DNA of 64,000 bases from Streptomyces sp. MST-110588 (GTDB lineage Bacteria; Actinomycetota; Actinomycetes; Streptomycetales; Streptomycetaceae): NCBI RefSeq assembly GCF_022695595.1, contig NZ_CP074380.1:3360001-3424000 (forward strand). Direction: 5' to 3'. Below, piece by piece: positions 8,459 through 17,155 of the stretch. Position 1 is the first letter of the stretch. Each line of letters begins with the position of its first letter. The notes under the pieces were generated by a model. The model saw nothing but the letters and a program-made list of their open reading frames with translations, did no database searches and was not told the DNA's origin. The translations under genes were made by a program, and so were the position numbers.

Positions 8459-9448
8459 TCATCCGGTGGGCGGGAACAGCGCGTCGAGGTCGAGATGGCC
8501 GAGTTTGCCGGGGTTGAAGACGGCGTCCACCTCCGTGATGAGGCCGCGGTGCACGGTGAAGCCGATGACGCCGGCCTGGTTTCCCGCCGGGTCCAGGAAG
8601 ACCACGCCCGCCGCGCCGTTGACGTCCCGGACGGCCATCCGCATCGTCGCCGGGTCGAACCCGCCGCTCACCAGGCCCCGCGCGTACCGGGCGACCTTGT
8701 CGCGGCCGAGGACCGGGCGGCGCGCGGCGGAGACCCGGCCGCCGCCGTCCGTACGCCAGACGACCTCCGGGTCCAGGACGGCCATCAGGTGATCGAGGTC
8801 GCCGCCCATGACGGCGGAGAGGAACGCCTCGACCGTACGGCGGTGTTCCGCGCGGTCGACGGTGCGGCGCGGCGCCTCGGCCCGTACCCGTCGGCGGGCC
8901 CGCGAGGCGAGCTGCCGTACCGATTCCGGGGTGCGGCCCACCACGTCGGCGATCTCCGGGAAGGGGACGGCGAAGACGTCGTGGAGGATGAAGGCGGTGC
9001 GCTCGGCGGGGGTGAGCCGTTCCAGGACGGTGAGCAGGGCCAGGCCGACGGACTCCTCCAGCGTGACCCGGTCCTCCGGCCCGGTGGGGGCGGAGGGGCC
9101 GCTGGGTACGACGGGTGCCACGGCACCGCCCCGGCCGGTCCGGCCACCGGGACCGGGCCCCGCCACGACCGGCTCCGGCAGCCATGGCCCGACGTACGTC
9201 TCGCGGCGGGCCCGGGCCGAACCGAGCAGGTCGTAACAGATCCGGCCGACAACGGTCGTGAGGTAGGCGCGCGGGTCCTCCACCGCGGTGCCGGCGGGCA
9301 GTTCCTGCCAGCGCAGCCAGGTCTCCTGCACGGCGTCGTCGGCGTCCGAGACCGTGCCCAGGATCCGGTAGGCGACCGCCCACAGCCTGCCCCGGTGCTC
9401 CTCGAAACGTGCGAGCCGCGCGTCCACTGCCGAAGACGTCTCCGCCAT
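8459..9448 (-). CDS. ECF41-group RNA polymerase sigma factor (SigJ-like) with SnoaL-like C-terminal domain
   Basis: 329 aa. Sigma region 2 spans ~10-80 and region 4 ~130-190, with an NTF2/SnoaL-like domain at ~200-320. The three ECF41 signature motifs are visible: WLPEP at 89-93 in the linker, DGGGR at 234-238, and an NPGKL version of NPDKL at 312-316. In this group the fused C-terminal domain replaces an anti-sigma factor and controls activity in cis (established for characterised members). The linker has a ~30-residue Gly/Pro/Ser insertion after WLPEP. The stimulus is unknown. A perfect ECF41-type promoter lies ~110 bp upstream, which predicts autoregulation of the sigma-oxidoreductase operon. 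Confidence 0.9.
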   Translation of the reverse strand: MAETSSAVDARLARFEEHRGRLWAVAYRILGTVSDADDAVQETWLRWQELPAGTAVEDPRAYLTTVVGRICYDLLGSARARRETYVGPWLPEPVVAGPGPGGRTGRGGAVAPVVPSGPSAPTGPEDRVTLEESVGLALLTVLERLTPAERTAFILHDVFAVPFPEIADVVGRTPESVRQLASRARRRVRAEAPRRTVDRAEHRRTVEAFLSAVMGGDLDHLMAVLDPEVVWRTDGGGRVSAARRPVLGRDKVARYARGLVSGGFDPATMRMAVRDVNGAAGVVFLDPAGNQAGVIGFTVHRGLITEVDAVFNPGKLGHLDLDALFPPTG

Positions 9449-9545
9449 GCCGTCACCCTTTCCGCGCGCCGTTCGGCCGCGCCTTTCCGTGGCGCTCCGC
9501 TGTACGTACTTCTGTGCGTACTTCTGTTGCGTACATCCGGGCGCT

Positions 9546-10487
9546 CTACGAGGGAGACGAAGCGGCGGGGCGGAGTGTGACAGTGACGTCCAGCGCGTAC
9601 GCCTCCTCGATCACCCCGTCCGGGAAGACCTTCAGCAGCTCGGCGCGCTCGTCCTCCAGGACGGGACGGGCGGCCTCCGGCCCTATGGCGGCGAAGTACG
9701 AGCGGCTGCCGAGCATCGCGAGATGGGTGTCCAGGGGGACGCGCCGGGTCCAGCGCAGGACACGCCGGACGGGCTCCGGACGGGGGCCGGGGCCGGGCCC
9801 CGTACCGGAGTTGAAGCCGGAACCGGGACCGGGACTGGGACCGGGACCGGAACCGGGACCGGAACCGAGGCCGCGGATGAGTGCGCCGGCTTCGGGGGCG
9901 ACGCTGTGGGCGTGGTAGCCGGGCAGGCGGCGGGCCAGCCGCGCCTCCTGTCCGGCGGCCCACTCCACCTGTGGGTCGGGGACGTTCCACCACAGGGCCA
10001 GCGCCCCGCCCGGCCGCAGGATCCGCATCGCCTCGGGGACCGAGCGGGCCGGTTCGGTCCAGTGCCACGCCTGGGCGTACGTGACGAGGTCGAAGCCCGC
10101 GTCGTCCGCGAAGGGCAGGGCGTCACCGAGAGCGCGTACGAGAGGAGTGCCGGGAGCGGCGGCACGCAGTTCGGCCGCCATGGCGGCGCCCGGCTCGACG
10201 GCGGTGACCCGGGCGCCGCGGCCGGCCAGCAGCCGGGTCGCGATGCCGGTGCCGGCCCCCACGTCCAGGACACGGGCCCCGGCGAGGGGGCGGCCGGTGA
10301 GGGCTTCGAGGGCGTCGAAGAGGGCGGGCGGATAGCCGGGGCGGGCCGCCGCGTACTGAGTGGCGACGGAGTCGAAGGAGCGGGCGAGGGCGGAGTGCCG
10401 GGGCGGCTGGGGTTGACGGGGTTGTGGGGTGTGCGGTGTCTGTTGGGGTTGACGGGGGTTCGCGGGAAGGGGCGAGGGCTGCGTCAT
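9546..10487 (-). CDS. SAM-dependent methyltransferase (class I, UbiE/Methyltransf_11 type)
   Basis: 313 aa. Motif I is VLDVGAGTGIATRLLA (residues ~67-82), followed by VEPGAAM and, further on, GFDLVTYAQAWHW, typical of small-molecule or quinone methyltransferases. The ATG at 10487 is preceded by CACGAT at a 6-nt distance, compatible with a leaderless mRNA. The protein has two low-complexity stretches: an N-terminal Pro/Gln-rich segment, and a Gly/Pro/Ser insertion of ~35 residues at ~190-225 encoded by a CCGGGA-type tandem repeat at 9785-9875. The insertion would form a disordered loop. Substrate not identifiable. Its last codons overlap the promoter of the downstream sigma gene. Confidence 0.85.
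   Translation of the reverse strand: MTQPSPLPANPRQPQQTPHTPQPRQPQPPRHSALARSFDSVATQYAAARPGYPPALFDALEALTGRPLAGARVLDVGAGTGIATRLLAGRGARVTAVEPGAAMAAELRAAAPGTPLVRALGDALPFADDAGFDLVTYAQAWHWTEPARSVPEAMRILRPGGALALWWNVPDPQVEWAAGQEARLARRLPGYHAHSVAPEAGALIRGLGSGPGSGPGPSPGPGSGFNSGTGPGPGPRPEPVRRVLRWTRRVPLDTHLAMLGSRSYFAAIGPEAARPVLEDERAELLKVFPDGVIEEAYALDVTVTLRPAASSPS
9556..9582 (-). promoter_or_regulatory. ECF41-type promoter of the sigma-oxidoreductase operon
   Basis: On the minus strand the sequence reads TGTCACA (9582-9576), exactly 16 nt, then CGTC (9559-9556). This is identical to the consensus I recall for ECF41 promoters. It sits inside the 3' end of the upstream methyltransferase gene and ~108 bp before the sigma start codon, so the transcript would have a ~100-nt leader. 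No second copy occurs in the gap before the oxidoreductase gene. Confidence 0.8.
9785..9875. repeat. GC-rich hexamer repeat inside methyltransferase gene
   Basis: Degenerate repeats of gggacc/ggaacc units encode the Gly/Pro/Ser-rich insertion of the methyltransferase. The reading frame is kept, so the expansion is tolerated at protein level. Confidence 0.7.
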
Positions 10488-10548
10488 GGGCCCATCGTGC
10501 AGCGGAAATCGGCCGGAGCACCCGGGTTCCCGACGGCCAGGCGTAGGG

Positions 10549-10622
10549 GCGTACGGGCATAGGGGCCGGGCGTGCGTACGGGCGTACGGGCGTACGGGCG
10601 TACGGGCGTACGGGCCGGGCGG
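10549..10622. repeat. CGTACGGG octamer repeats in divergent promoter region
   Basis: At least five uninterrupted gcgtacgg units, plus flanking degenerate ones, lie between the divergent methyltransferase and SnoaL-like genes. Each holds the palindrome CGTACG. They may be slippage products or a lineage-specific intergenic element. No promoter box is recognisable inside the array. Confidence 0.75.
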
Positions 10623-10682
10623 TGTCGCGTATGACGTCAGAGGTAATCGACGGGCCATGGCGTCCCCGGCAGGATCACCTGC

Positions 10683-11159
10683 ATGAGCAACGACACGAAG
10701 ACCCCCGCCCAGGCCGCGGCCCCGACCGCCGCGCAGACCGCCCGGACCCGCGCCGTCGTCGACGGCTTCCTGTCCCGGATCGCGGACCCGCAGGCCACCC
10801 CGGAGAGCATCGCCGCCCTCTACGGCGACACGGTGGACTGGATGTGTGCCGAGAATCCCGTGGTGCCGTGGCTGCGTCCGCGGACGTCCCGCGAGGGCAT
10901 CGCCGCGCACTGGCGCGAGCTGGGCGAGCACACCGTTCCGGGTGCGGGCGGCATATCCGTCGACGCCGTGGTGGTCGAAGGCGCGGAGGCCGTACTGACC
11001 GGGCGGGTGTGGGGGACGGTCCGGGCCACCGGCAAGGAGTTCCGCTCGCCCTTCGCGGTCCGCTTCACCGTCGAGAACGACAGAATCGTCCGGCACCACG
11101 TCTACGAGGACGGCGTGGCCGTGGCCGCGGCCTGCACCCCGGACGACCCGGCGGCATGA
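10683..11159 (+). CDS. SnoaL/NTF2-like domain protein
   Basis: 158 aa. After an Ala/Thr-rich N-terminus, residues ~25-155 fit the cone-shaped NTF2-like fold: LYGDTVDWM early in the domain, RPRTSREGIAAHW, then VEGAEAVLTGRVWGTV and PFAVRFTVENDRIVRHHVYEDG, the typical final strand pattern of SnoaL-like/ketosteroid isomerase-like proteins. No catalytic residues can be assigned. The ATG at 10683 is preceded by CAGGAT 7 nt upstream (possible -10 of a leaderless mRNA) and no clear Shine-Dalgarno. A divergent methyltransferase and a nearby sigma factor also bearing a SnoaL domain make a link possible but unproven. Confidence 0.75.
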   Translation: MSNDTKTPAQAAAPTAAQTARTRAVVDGFLSRIADPQATPESIAALYGDTVDWMCAENPVVPWLRPRTSREGIAAHWRELGEHTVPGAGGISVDAVVVEGAEAVLTGRVWGTVRATGKEFRSPFAVRFTVENDRIVRHHVYEDGVAVAAACTPDDPAA

Positions 11160-11218
11160 CCGGGGCCGCGGCCCCTCAGAGTCCCTCACACCCCCTCACG
11201 CGGCCCTTCGGAGGTCCC

Positions 11219-11791
11219 TCAGCGGCGCTTCTTCTTGGCGCGCGCCTTGCCGCGGGCCGCCGGGTTGCCCGTACGGGAGCTGCGGCGGCGCTCGTAGCGC
11301 TCGCACTCCGCCTCGTACTCGGCGCGACGCAGCTTCTCGCCCGGCGCCTCGACCAGGCTCCGGAAGAAGTACGCGAGCAGCGACCCGATGAAGCCGATGA
11401 GCAGCAGGCTCTGCGCGGACCGCTCCCCCGGGCTGTCGGCGGCGCGGTCGGAGCGGCGGGTGAGGCCGTCCCAGGTACGGCGGAAGGCGAGCGCGCTGCA
11501 CACCGCGAAGCCCGCGACGACCAGCACGCTGACGAACGATCCGACCTCGGCGATCTCCAGGCCCTGGAAGGCGGTGCGCAGCACGAGCGCCCCTGCTGCG
11601 GCCAGGAGCAGCGAGCCGGCGGCCACTGCGGCTCGGCGCAGGGCGTAGCCGCCGTCGTGCCGCAGCCAGGTCGTACCGAAGAAACGGATCTCTGCGGGCC
11701 GGGGGGCGGCGTCGCGCGCATCACCCGGCCGTGCGTCACTTTCCGGCCGCACGCCGTCCGGTCGGGTCTGCTCGTCGTTCACGCCGTCCAT
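11219..11791 (-). CDS. Conserved membrane protein of unknown function
   Basis: 190 aa, not assigned to a named family. A polar N-terminus of ~45 residues is followed by two close membrane helices (~53-75 and ~83-105), a charged loop, and a third helix near 127-145 (SLLLIGFIGSLLAYFF). The C-terminus is very basic (KARAKKKRR) and probably cytoplasmic. The ATG at 11791 has GATAAT 7 nt upstream, suggesting a leaderless transcript. Its neighbours, a SnoaL-like gene and an SH3-domain gene, give no functional hint. Confidence 0.65.
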   Translation of the reverse strand: MDGVNDEQTRPDGVRPESDARPGDARDAAPRPAEIRFFGTTWLRHDGGYALRRAAVAAGSLLLAAAGALVLRTAFQGLEIAEVGSFVSVLVVAGFAVCSALAFRRTWDGLTRRSDRAADSPGERSAQSLLLIGFIGSLLAYFFRSLVEAPGEKLRRAEYEAECERYERRRSSRTGNPAARGKARAKKKRR

Positions 11792-11885
11792 GCCGTCGAT
11801 TATCCCCGGTGGCAGCGGCCGGCCGGGGCGGCGGTCCTTGTCCGGGGGCGGTCCGTGGCCGGGGGCAGTGCGTGGCCGGTGGCGG

Positions 11886-12284
11886 TCAGCTCCCGCAGGG
11901 CGTGGCGATCATGCCGTCGCTGCCCGTCTTGACGTACGCGTCGGAGACGTACTGGCCGGGGGCGATGTTGTCCCAGATGTCAGTGGTGCCGTACGGGCCG
12001 CTGACCCGCTCGCCCTTGCGCTGGCAGCGGATGGCGATCCGGGCCCCGTACGGAAGCTGCCGTACGAGCTCCGTGCTGCTGCTCGGTCCGCTGCGGACGT
12101 TGACGCGGTAGCCGGGCGCGACCGGGAAGGAAGCCACGGCGGCCATGACTGCTTCGGCCGCGACGGCTTCGGTCGCGACTCCTTCGCCGGCGACGGCTTC
12201 GGTCGCGACTCCTTCGCCGGCGACGGCCTCGGTCGCGACTCCTTCGGCCGTACCGCTCTCGACAGTGTTCTCCTGTGTGGTCAT
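11886..12284 (-). CDS. Bacterial SH3-domain protein with N-terminal decapeptide repeats
   Basis: 132 aa. Residues ~55-130 contain an SH3b-like fold (YRVNVRSGPSSSTELVRQL followed by YGARIAIRCQRKGE, then DIWDNIAPGQYVSDAYV), a module that in secreted proteins binds peptidoglycan or ligands. No signal peptide or membrane helix precedes it. Instead residues ~12-46 are about three copies of GVATEAVAGE, encoded by a 30-bp DNA tandem repeat. So the protein looks cytoplasmic, or its true start lies inside the repeat. ATG 12284 is the first plausible start. Divergent from the Ser/Thr kinase gene, which could share its promoter region. Confidence 0.65.
   Translation of the reverse strand: MTTQENTVESGTAEGVATEAVAGEGVATEAVAGEGVATEAVAAEAVMAAVASFPVAPGYRVNVRSGPSSSTELVRQLPYGARIAIRCQRKGERVSGPYGTTDIWDNIAPGQYVSDAYVKTGSDGMIATPCGS
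12150..12250. repeat. 30-bp tandem repeat in SH3-domain gene
   Basis: About three near-perfect copies of a 30-bp unit (gactccttcgccggcgacgg... followed by cttcggtcgc). The period is a multiple of three, so copy-number changes would add or remove ten residues without breaking the frame. Confidence 0.8.
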
Positions 12285-12439
12285 GTGGACGGTTCTCCCC
12301 CGTTATGTCGGTGTTCGTCACGGCCGGCTCCCCTGTGAACCGGCGCAACTCGCACGCTAGCAAGGTTCATTCATCTCGTACGCACCATCGACTAGGCTCC
12401 CTTAGCCGCACCTGCGGCCGACGACACGGGGGTGGGACG

Positions 12440-14863
12440 ATGCCGCCGCTGCGAGGTTCCGGGGCCGGCCCGGAAGCGGAGCATCCGCGAGACGTGGAAG
12501 ACGTGGCGCACGCCGGGCAGTACCGCCTGGACGCGCGGCTGGGTTCCGGGGGCATGGGCGTGGTCCATCTGGCGCGCTCCTCCTCCGGTCTGCGGCTCGC
12601 CGTGAAGGTCATCCACGCCGAATACGCCCAGGACCCGGAGTTCCGGGCGCGGTTCCGGCAGGAGGTGGCGGCGGCCCGGCGGGTGAGCGGGGCGTTCACG
12701 GCGCCGGTCGTGGACGCGGACACGGACGGCGACCGCCCCTGGATGGCGACCCTTTACATCCCCGGCCCGACCCTGTCCGAGCACGTGAAGCGGAACGGCC
12801 CGCTGGCCCCGGACGAGATACGGCGGCTGGCTTCCGGGCTCGCCGAGGCGCTGCGCGACATCCACCGCGCCGGCGTGGTGCACCGCGACCTCAAGCCGGG
12901 CAATGTGCTGCTCGCCGCCGACGGACCGAAGGTCATCGACTTCGGCATCTCGCGCCCGGCCGACAGCGAGATGCGGACCGAGACCGGCAAGCTGATCGGT
13001 ACGCCGCCGTTCATGGCGCCCGAGCAGTTCCAGCGCCCGCGCGAGGTGGGGCCCGCGGCCGATGTGTTCGCGCTGGGATCGGTGCTGGTGCACGCGGCGA
13101 CCGGCAGCGGTCCGTTCGACTCGGAGAGCCCGTACCTGGTCGCGTACCAGGTCGTGCACGACGAGGCGGATCTGGCGGGGGTGCCGCAGGAGTTGGAGCC
13201 GCTGATCCGGAGCTGTCTGGCGAAGGACCCGGCGGACCGGCCCACTCCGGACGCGCTGATGAAGCTGCTGCACACGGACGTGCCGACCGAGGTGTACGCC
13301 GAACCGTTCCCGGACTTCCTCGCGAAGGCCGCACCGGCCGCACCGGCCGCACCGGAGACGACGCCTGGGAAAGCGGTGGCCCGTGTCCCGGAGACCCGTG
13401 CCCCGGAGGCGGATGGCCCGGAGACGAATGGCGCGGCGGCCGGCGGCCGGGACGCGGCCACGCACGTACGCGGCTCCGGCACGCCGGACACCGGACCGGC
13501 CGGCCCCGCCAAGAAGGTGGACGCCACTGCCGGCAAGACCGCCACCACCGGAAGCACCGGCACCACCGGCACCACCGCCACCACCGGACCTACCGACACC
13601 CCCACCCCGGCCCGCGCCCGCCGAAGGTGGCGGCGGCGATGGCCGGTGTGGTCCGCCGTGGCGGCGGTACTGGCAGCGGCCGGCGGCTTCGCGGGCGTAC
13701 GGATGCTGGCCCCCGACGAGGGATCCGCGCTCCAGACCCACATGGCCGGCGCCGACGCCACCTTCCACCCCTGGCACACGTCACTGGCCGAGCGCCCGCC
13801 CGGCCGCCCCTCCGAGATGCCCTTCTGCACCCATGGCTCCCCCGCGGCCCACGCCTCGCCCGCCCTCTTCTGCGTCCAGCGCGGGCTGAAGGCCGCCCGG
13901 GTCGATCCCGGGCGCGGCACCGTGGCGTGGCGGCGGGCCGGTGAACCGGTCCGCGTCAAGGACACCCCGCCCAGCGCGCCGGCCCTCTCCGGCGGCCTGC
14001 TCTACGTCCTGTCCCCCGACACCACACGCCTGGAGGCGCTGGACCCGTCCGCCGGGGGCGGGGGCGCGACGCGCTGGAGCATGGACGTACGGGCCTACAA
14101 GGGGCGGGTCCATGTCGTCGGGGACAGCGTCCTGCTGACGGCCGAGGACGGTACGGTCACCGCCCTGGACAGCGCGACCCACCGGCAACTGTGGCGCAAG
14201 CGCTTCCCCGGTCAGCCGCTCGGCCGCTTCACCGCGTACAGGGACGCCCGTACGGCCTATGCCGCCACGCCCTCGGCCGACGGCACCAGCACCCTCGTCA
14301 CCGCCATCGACCCGCGGCGCGGCACGGTGCGCCGGGAGCAGCGGCTGCCCGGCACGCTCACCCTCGCCGGAACGGGCACCTCCGGCGCGCTCTACCTCAC
14401 CGCCGCCTCCCCCGTTCTGATCACCCGCGCCACGGCCGTGGTCCGTCTCGACCCGGACGGCCGCCACACCCGCCGGCTGTCGCTGGCCGCGCCGCTGGAC
14501 GACGTGGCGGCGGTGGTGCACGGCGAGACGGTCTACCTGCTCGGGGACGGCGGCTCGCTCCAGGCCGTCGGGGAGCGCCGCTGGAACGTGGAGACGTCCG
14601 TGAGCCGGGGCTCGGCACCGGTCGTGGCGGCCGACGGCGAGCGGCTGTACTTCAGCGCGGCCGACGGGCGGCTGCTGACCGTGGGCGCCCGCGACGGGGC
14701 GCTGCTCGGGCAGACCCCGCCCCGGCTGGCCGCCGACCGCCGCAACGGCTTCCTGGAGAGGCTGCCGGCGCCGCTCCTGGACCCGGACCGCGGCCGGATC
14801 TACGCGGCGGCCCCGGACGGCACGGTCTTCGGCACCGATATGAGGAACCCCGCCCGCCGGTGA
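12440..14863 (+). CDS. Membrane-anchored Ser/Thr protein kinase with PQQ-type beta-propeller sensor domain
   Basis: 807 aa Hanks-type kinase. The glycine loop GSGGMG lies at 35-40, catalytic Lys56, HRDLKPGN at 148-155, DFG at 167-169, APEQ near 194, so all catalytic elements are intact. After the kinase (~28-280) comes a Thr/Ala/Pro-rich juxtamembrane linker with TGTTG repeats, one membrane helix (~401-423) and an extracytoplasmic part of ~380 residues. That part has the repeating GxLYVLSPDT...LEALD and VTALDSATHRQLW pattern of PQQ/pyrrolo-quinoline-like propellers. ATG 12440 is chosen because it directly precedes the kinase N-lobe and follows GGGGGTGGG. Ligand and substrates unknown. Confidence 0.92.
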   Translation: MPPLRGSGAGPEAEHPRDVEDVAHAGQYRLDARLGSGGMGVVHLARSSSGLRLAVKVIHAEYAQDPEFRARFRQEVAAARRVSGAFTAPVVDADTDGDRPWMATLYIPGPTLSEHVKRNGPLAPDEIRRLASGLAEALRDIHRAGVVHRDLKPGNVLLAADGPKVIDFGISRPADSEMRTETGKLIGTPPFMAPEQFQRPREVGPAADVFALGSVLVHAATGSGPFDSESPYLVAYQVVHDEADLAGVPQELEPLIRSCLAKDPADRPTPDALMKLLHTDVPTEVYAEPFPDFLAKAAPAAPAAPETTPGKAVARVPETRAPEADGPETNGAAAGGRDAATHVRGSGTPDTGPAGPAKKVDATAGKTATTGSTGTTGTTATTGPTDTPTPARARRRWRRRWPVWSAVAAVLAAAGGFAGVRMLAPDEGSALQTHMAGADATFHPWHTSLAERPPGRPSEMPFCTHGSPAAHASPALFCVQRGLKAARVDPGRGTVAWRRAGEPVRVKDTPPSAPALSGGLLYVLSPDTTRLEALDPSAGGGGATRWSMDVRAYKGRVHVVGDSVLLTAEDGTVTALDSATHRQLWRKRFPGQPLGRFTAYRDARTAYAATPSADGTSTLVTAIDPRRGTVRREQRLPGTLTLAGTGTSGALYLTAASPVLITRATAVVRLDPDGRHTRRLSLAAPLDDVAAVVHGETVYLLGDGGSLQAVGERRWNVETSVSRGSAPVVAADGERLYFSAADGRLLTVGARDGALLGQTPPRLAADRRNGFLERLPAPLLDPDRGRIYAAAPDGTVFGTDMRNPARR

Positions 14864-14959
14864 GGCGGACGGGGTGAGGGAAGGTACGAAAGTCGCGTAC
14901 GGGACCGTAGGGGCGCGGGCCCCGGCCCGGCCCCGCACAGGTCCGCAGACCCGTGACGC

Positions 14960-15075
14960 GTCAGCCGAGCCTGCCCACGCCGGCCACCGTCAGCCGGGCC
15001 TGCCCACGTCAGCTACCGCCGGCCGGGCCCGTTCACGCCGGCCACCGTCAGCCGAGCCTGCTCACGTCGCGCACC
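14960..15075. repeat. 29-bp tandem repeat x4 crossing the ilvD stop codon
   Basis: Four consecutive 29-bp units start at 14960, 14989, 15018 and 15047, each beginning GTCAGCC or GCCGGCC and ending in ACC. The fourth unit is the authentic 3' end of ilvD, including its stop. The first three look like duplications of that end into the intergenic space. Confidence 0.85.
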
Positions 15076-16898
15076 GCGCCCTTGTCCGCGCTGGTCGCCA
15101 TCGCCGCGTACGCCCGCAGCGCCTGCGAGACCTTGCGCTCCCGCTTCCTGGGCGCGTACCGCCCGCCCAGCGCCTCCCGGCGGGCCGTCAGCTCCTCGTC
15201 GCCCACCAGCAGTTCGATCGAACGGCTGGGGATGTCGATGCGGATGCGGTCGCCGTCCTCCACCAGCGCGATGGTCCCGCCGGACGCCGCCTCGGGCGAG
15301 GCGTGGCCGATGGACAGGCCGGAGGTGCCGCCGGAGAACCGGCCGTCGGTGACCAGCGCGCACGCCTTGCCCAGGCCGCGTCCCTTGAGGAAGGAGGTCG
15401 GGTAGAGCATCTCCTGCATGCCCGGGCCGCCCTTGGGGCCCTCGTACCGGATGACGACCACGTCGCCCTCCTTGACCTGCTTGCCGAGGATCTTCTCGAC
15501 GGCCTCCTCCTGCGATTCGCAGACCACGGCCGGGCCCTCGAACGTCCAGATGGACTCGTCCACGCCGGCGGTCTTCACCACACAGCCGTCCTCGGCCAGG
15601 TTGCCCTTGAGGACCGCCAGTCCGCCGTCGGCGGAGTAGGCGTGCGCCAGGTCGCGGATGCAGCCGTTCGCGGCGTCGGTGTCCAGGCTCTGCCAGCGCT
15701 CGGACTGGGAGAAGGCGGTGGCGGAGCGCTTGCAGCCGGGTGCCGCGTGCCACAGCTCCACGGCCTCGGGGGACGGCGAACCGCCCCTGACGTCCCAGGT
15801 CTTGAGCCAGTCCGCCATCGAAGCACTGTGTACGGTGTGCACGTCCTCGTTGAGGAGCCCGCCCCGGTACAGCTCGCCGAGGATGGCCGGGATGCCGCCG
15901 GCCCGGTGCACGTCCTCCATGTAGTACGTGCCGCCCGGCGCGACGTTCGGGGCGACCTTGGCCAGGCACGGCACCCGCCGCGAGACCGCGTTGATGTCCT
16001 TTAGGTCGAAGTCCAGCCCGGCTTCCTGGGCGGCGGCGAGCAGGTGCAGGATCGTGTTGGTCGAGCCGCCCATGGCGATGTCCAGGGCCATGGCGTTCTC
16101 GAAGGCGGCGCGGGAGCCGATGCTGCGCGGCAGGACGGAGGCGTCGTCCTGCTCGTAGTAGCGCTTGGTGATCTCCACGACCGTACGGCCGGCGGTCTCG
16201 TACAGGGCCCGGCGGGCGGTGTGGGTGGCCAGCAGCGAGCCGTTGCCCGGGAGCGAGAGGCCGATCGCCTCGGTCAGGCAGTTCATCGAGTTGGCGGTGA
16301 ACATGCCCGAACAGGAGCCGCAGGTCGGGCAGGCGTTCTCCTCGATACGGAGGATGTCCTCGTCCGAGACGTTCTCATCGACCGCGTCGGTGATCGCGTT
16401 GACCAGGTCGAGCTTGCGGACGGTGCCGTCCACGAGGGTGGCCCGGCCGGCCTCCATGGGGCCGCCGGAGACGAAGACCGCCGGGATGTTCAGCCGCAGC
16501 GCGGCCATCAGCATGCCCGGGGTGATCTTGTCGCAGTTGGAGATGCAGATCAGCGCGTCCGCGCAGTGCGCCTCGGCCATGTACTCCACGGAGTCGGCGA
16601 TCAGGTCGCGGGACGGCAGGGAGTAGAGCATCCCACCGTGGCCCATGGCGATGCCGTCGTCGACCGCGATGGTGTTGAACTCCCGCGCGATGCCGCCGGC
16701 CGCCTTGATCGCCTCGCTGACGATCCTGCCCACCGGCTGGAGGTGGGTGTGGCCGGGCACGAACTCGGTGAAGCTGTTGGCCACCGCGATGATCGGCTTG
16801 CCGAAGTCCTCGCGCGCTACGCCCGAGGCCTGCATGAGCGCGCGGGCGCCGGCCATGTTGCGGCCATGGGTGACGGTGCGGGACCTCAGCTCGGGCAC
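15048..16898 (-). CDS. ilvD: Dihydroxy-acid dehydratase
   Basis: Fe-S enzyme of branched-chain amino acid and pantothenate precursor synthesis, converting dihydroxy acids to 2-keto acids. 616 aa, full length. The cysteines that bind the cluster lie in [10 protein letters not shown] and [16 protein letters not shown]. The conserved C-terminal segment [22 protein letters not shown] contains the catalytic serine region. The start is GTG 16898 ([19 protein letters not shown]), with GAGGGAG upstream at good distance. The frame remains open far upstream, but that part is a shadow. No branched-chain leader peptide or attenuator is recognisable upstream. Confidence 0.95.
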   Translation of the reverse strand: MPELRSRTVTHGRNMAGARALMQASGVAREDFGKPIIAVANSFTEFVPGHTHLQPVGRIVSEAIKAAGGIAREFNTIAVDDGIAMGHGGMLYSLPSRDLIADSVEYMAEAHCADALICISNCDKITPGMLMAALRLNIPAVFVSGGPMEAGRATLVDGTVRKLDLVNAITDAVDENVSDEDILRIEENACPTCGSCSGMFTANSMNCLTEAIGLSLPGNGSLLATHTARRALYETAGRTVVEITKRYYEQDDASVLPRSIGSRAAFENAMALDIAMGGSTNTILHLLAAAQEAGLDFDLKDINAVSRRVPCLAKVAPNVAPGGTYYMEDVHRAGGIPAILGELYRGGLLNEDVHTVHSASMADWLKTWDVRGGSPSPEAVELWHAAPGCKRSATAFSQSERWQSLDTDAANGCIRDLAHAYSADGGLAVLKGNLAEDGCVVKTAGVDESIWTFEGPAVVCESQEEAVEKILGKQVKEGDVVVIRYEGPKGGPGMQEMLYPTSFLKGRGLGKACALVTDGRFSGGTSGLSIGHASPEAASGGTIALVEDGDRIRIDIPSRSIELLVGDEELTARREALGGRYAPRKRERKVSQALRAYAAMATSADKGAVRDVSRLG

Positions 16899-17155
16899 GT
16901 GGATCCACTCCCTCGGATGCGTGTGGTGGTGCGTCGGGTCGGCGTCTGCCGAGCCTACGCTCCGGCTCCGCGGTCCGGACAGGTTCTCCGCGATGTGAGA
17001 CGGGCGACCGGAGTACGGACACGGAGGCGGGGTCCGTACGCGCTGCCCGTTCGCGGGTTCGTGCACGGGCACCGTACGCAGAGGCCGTACGCACAGGCCG
17101 TACGCGGTGTACGCCGAACACGTCGGGCCCGCGCCCGCGCCCGGAACCAGCCGGC
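16899..17155. other. Intergenic region with CGTACG-rich repeats upstream of ilvD
   Basis: 257 bp between ilvD and the TetR gene stop. The part near 17014-17110 holds several ccgtacgc units (agaggccgtacgcacaggccgtacgc). The ilvD promoter must be here, but no clear -35/-10 pair stands out. Confidence 0.4.
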
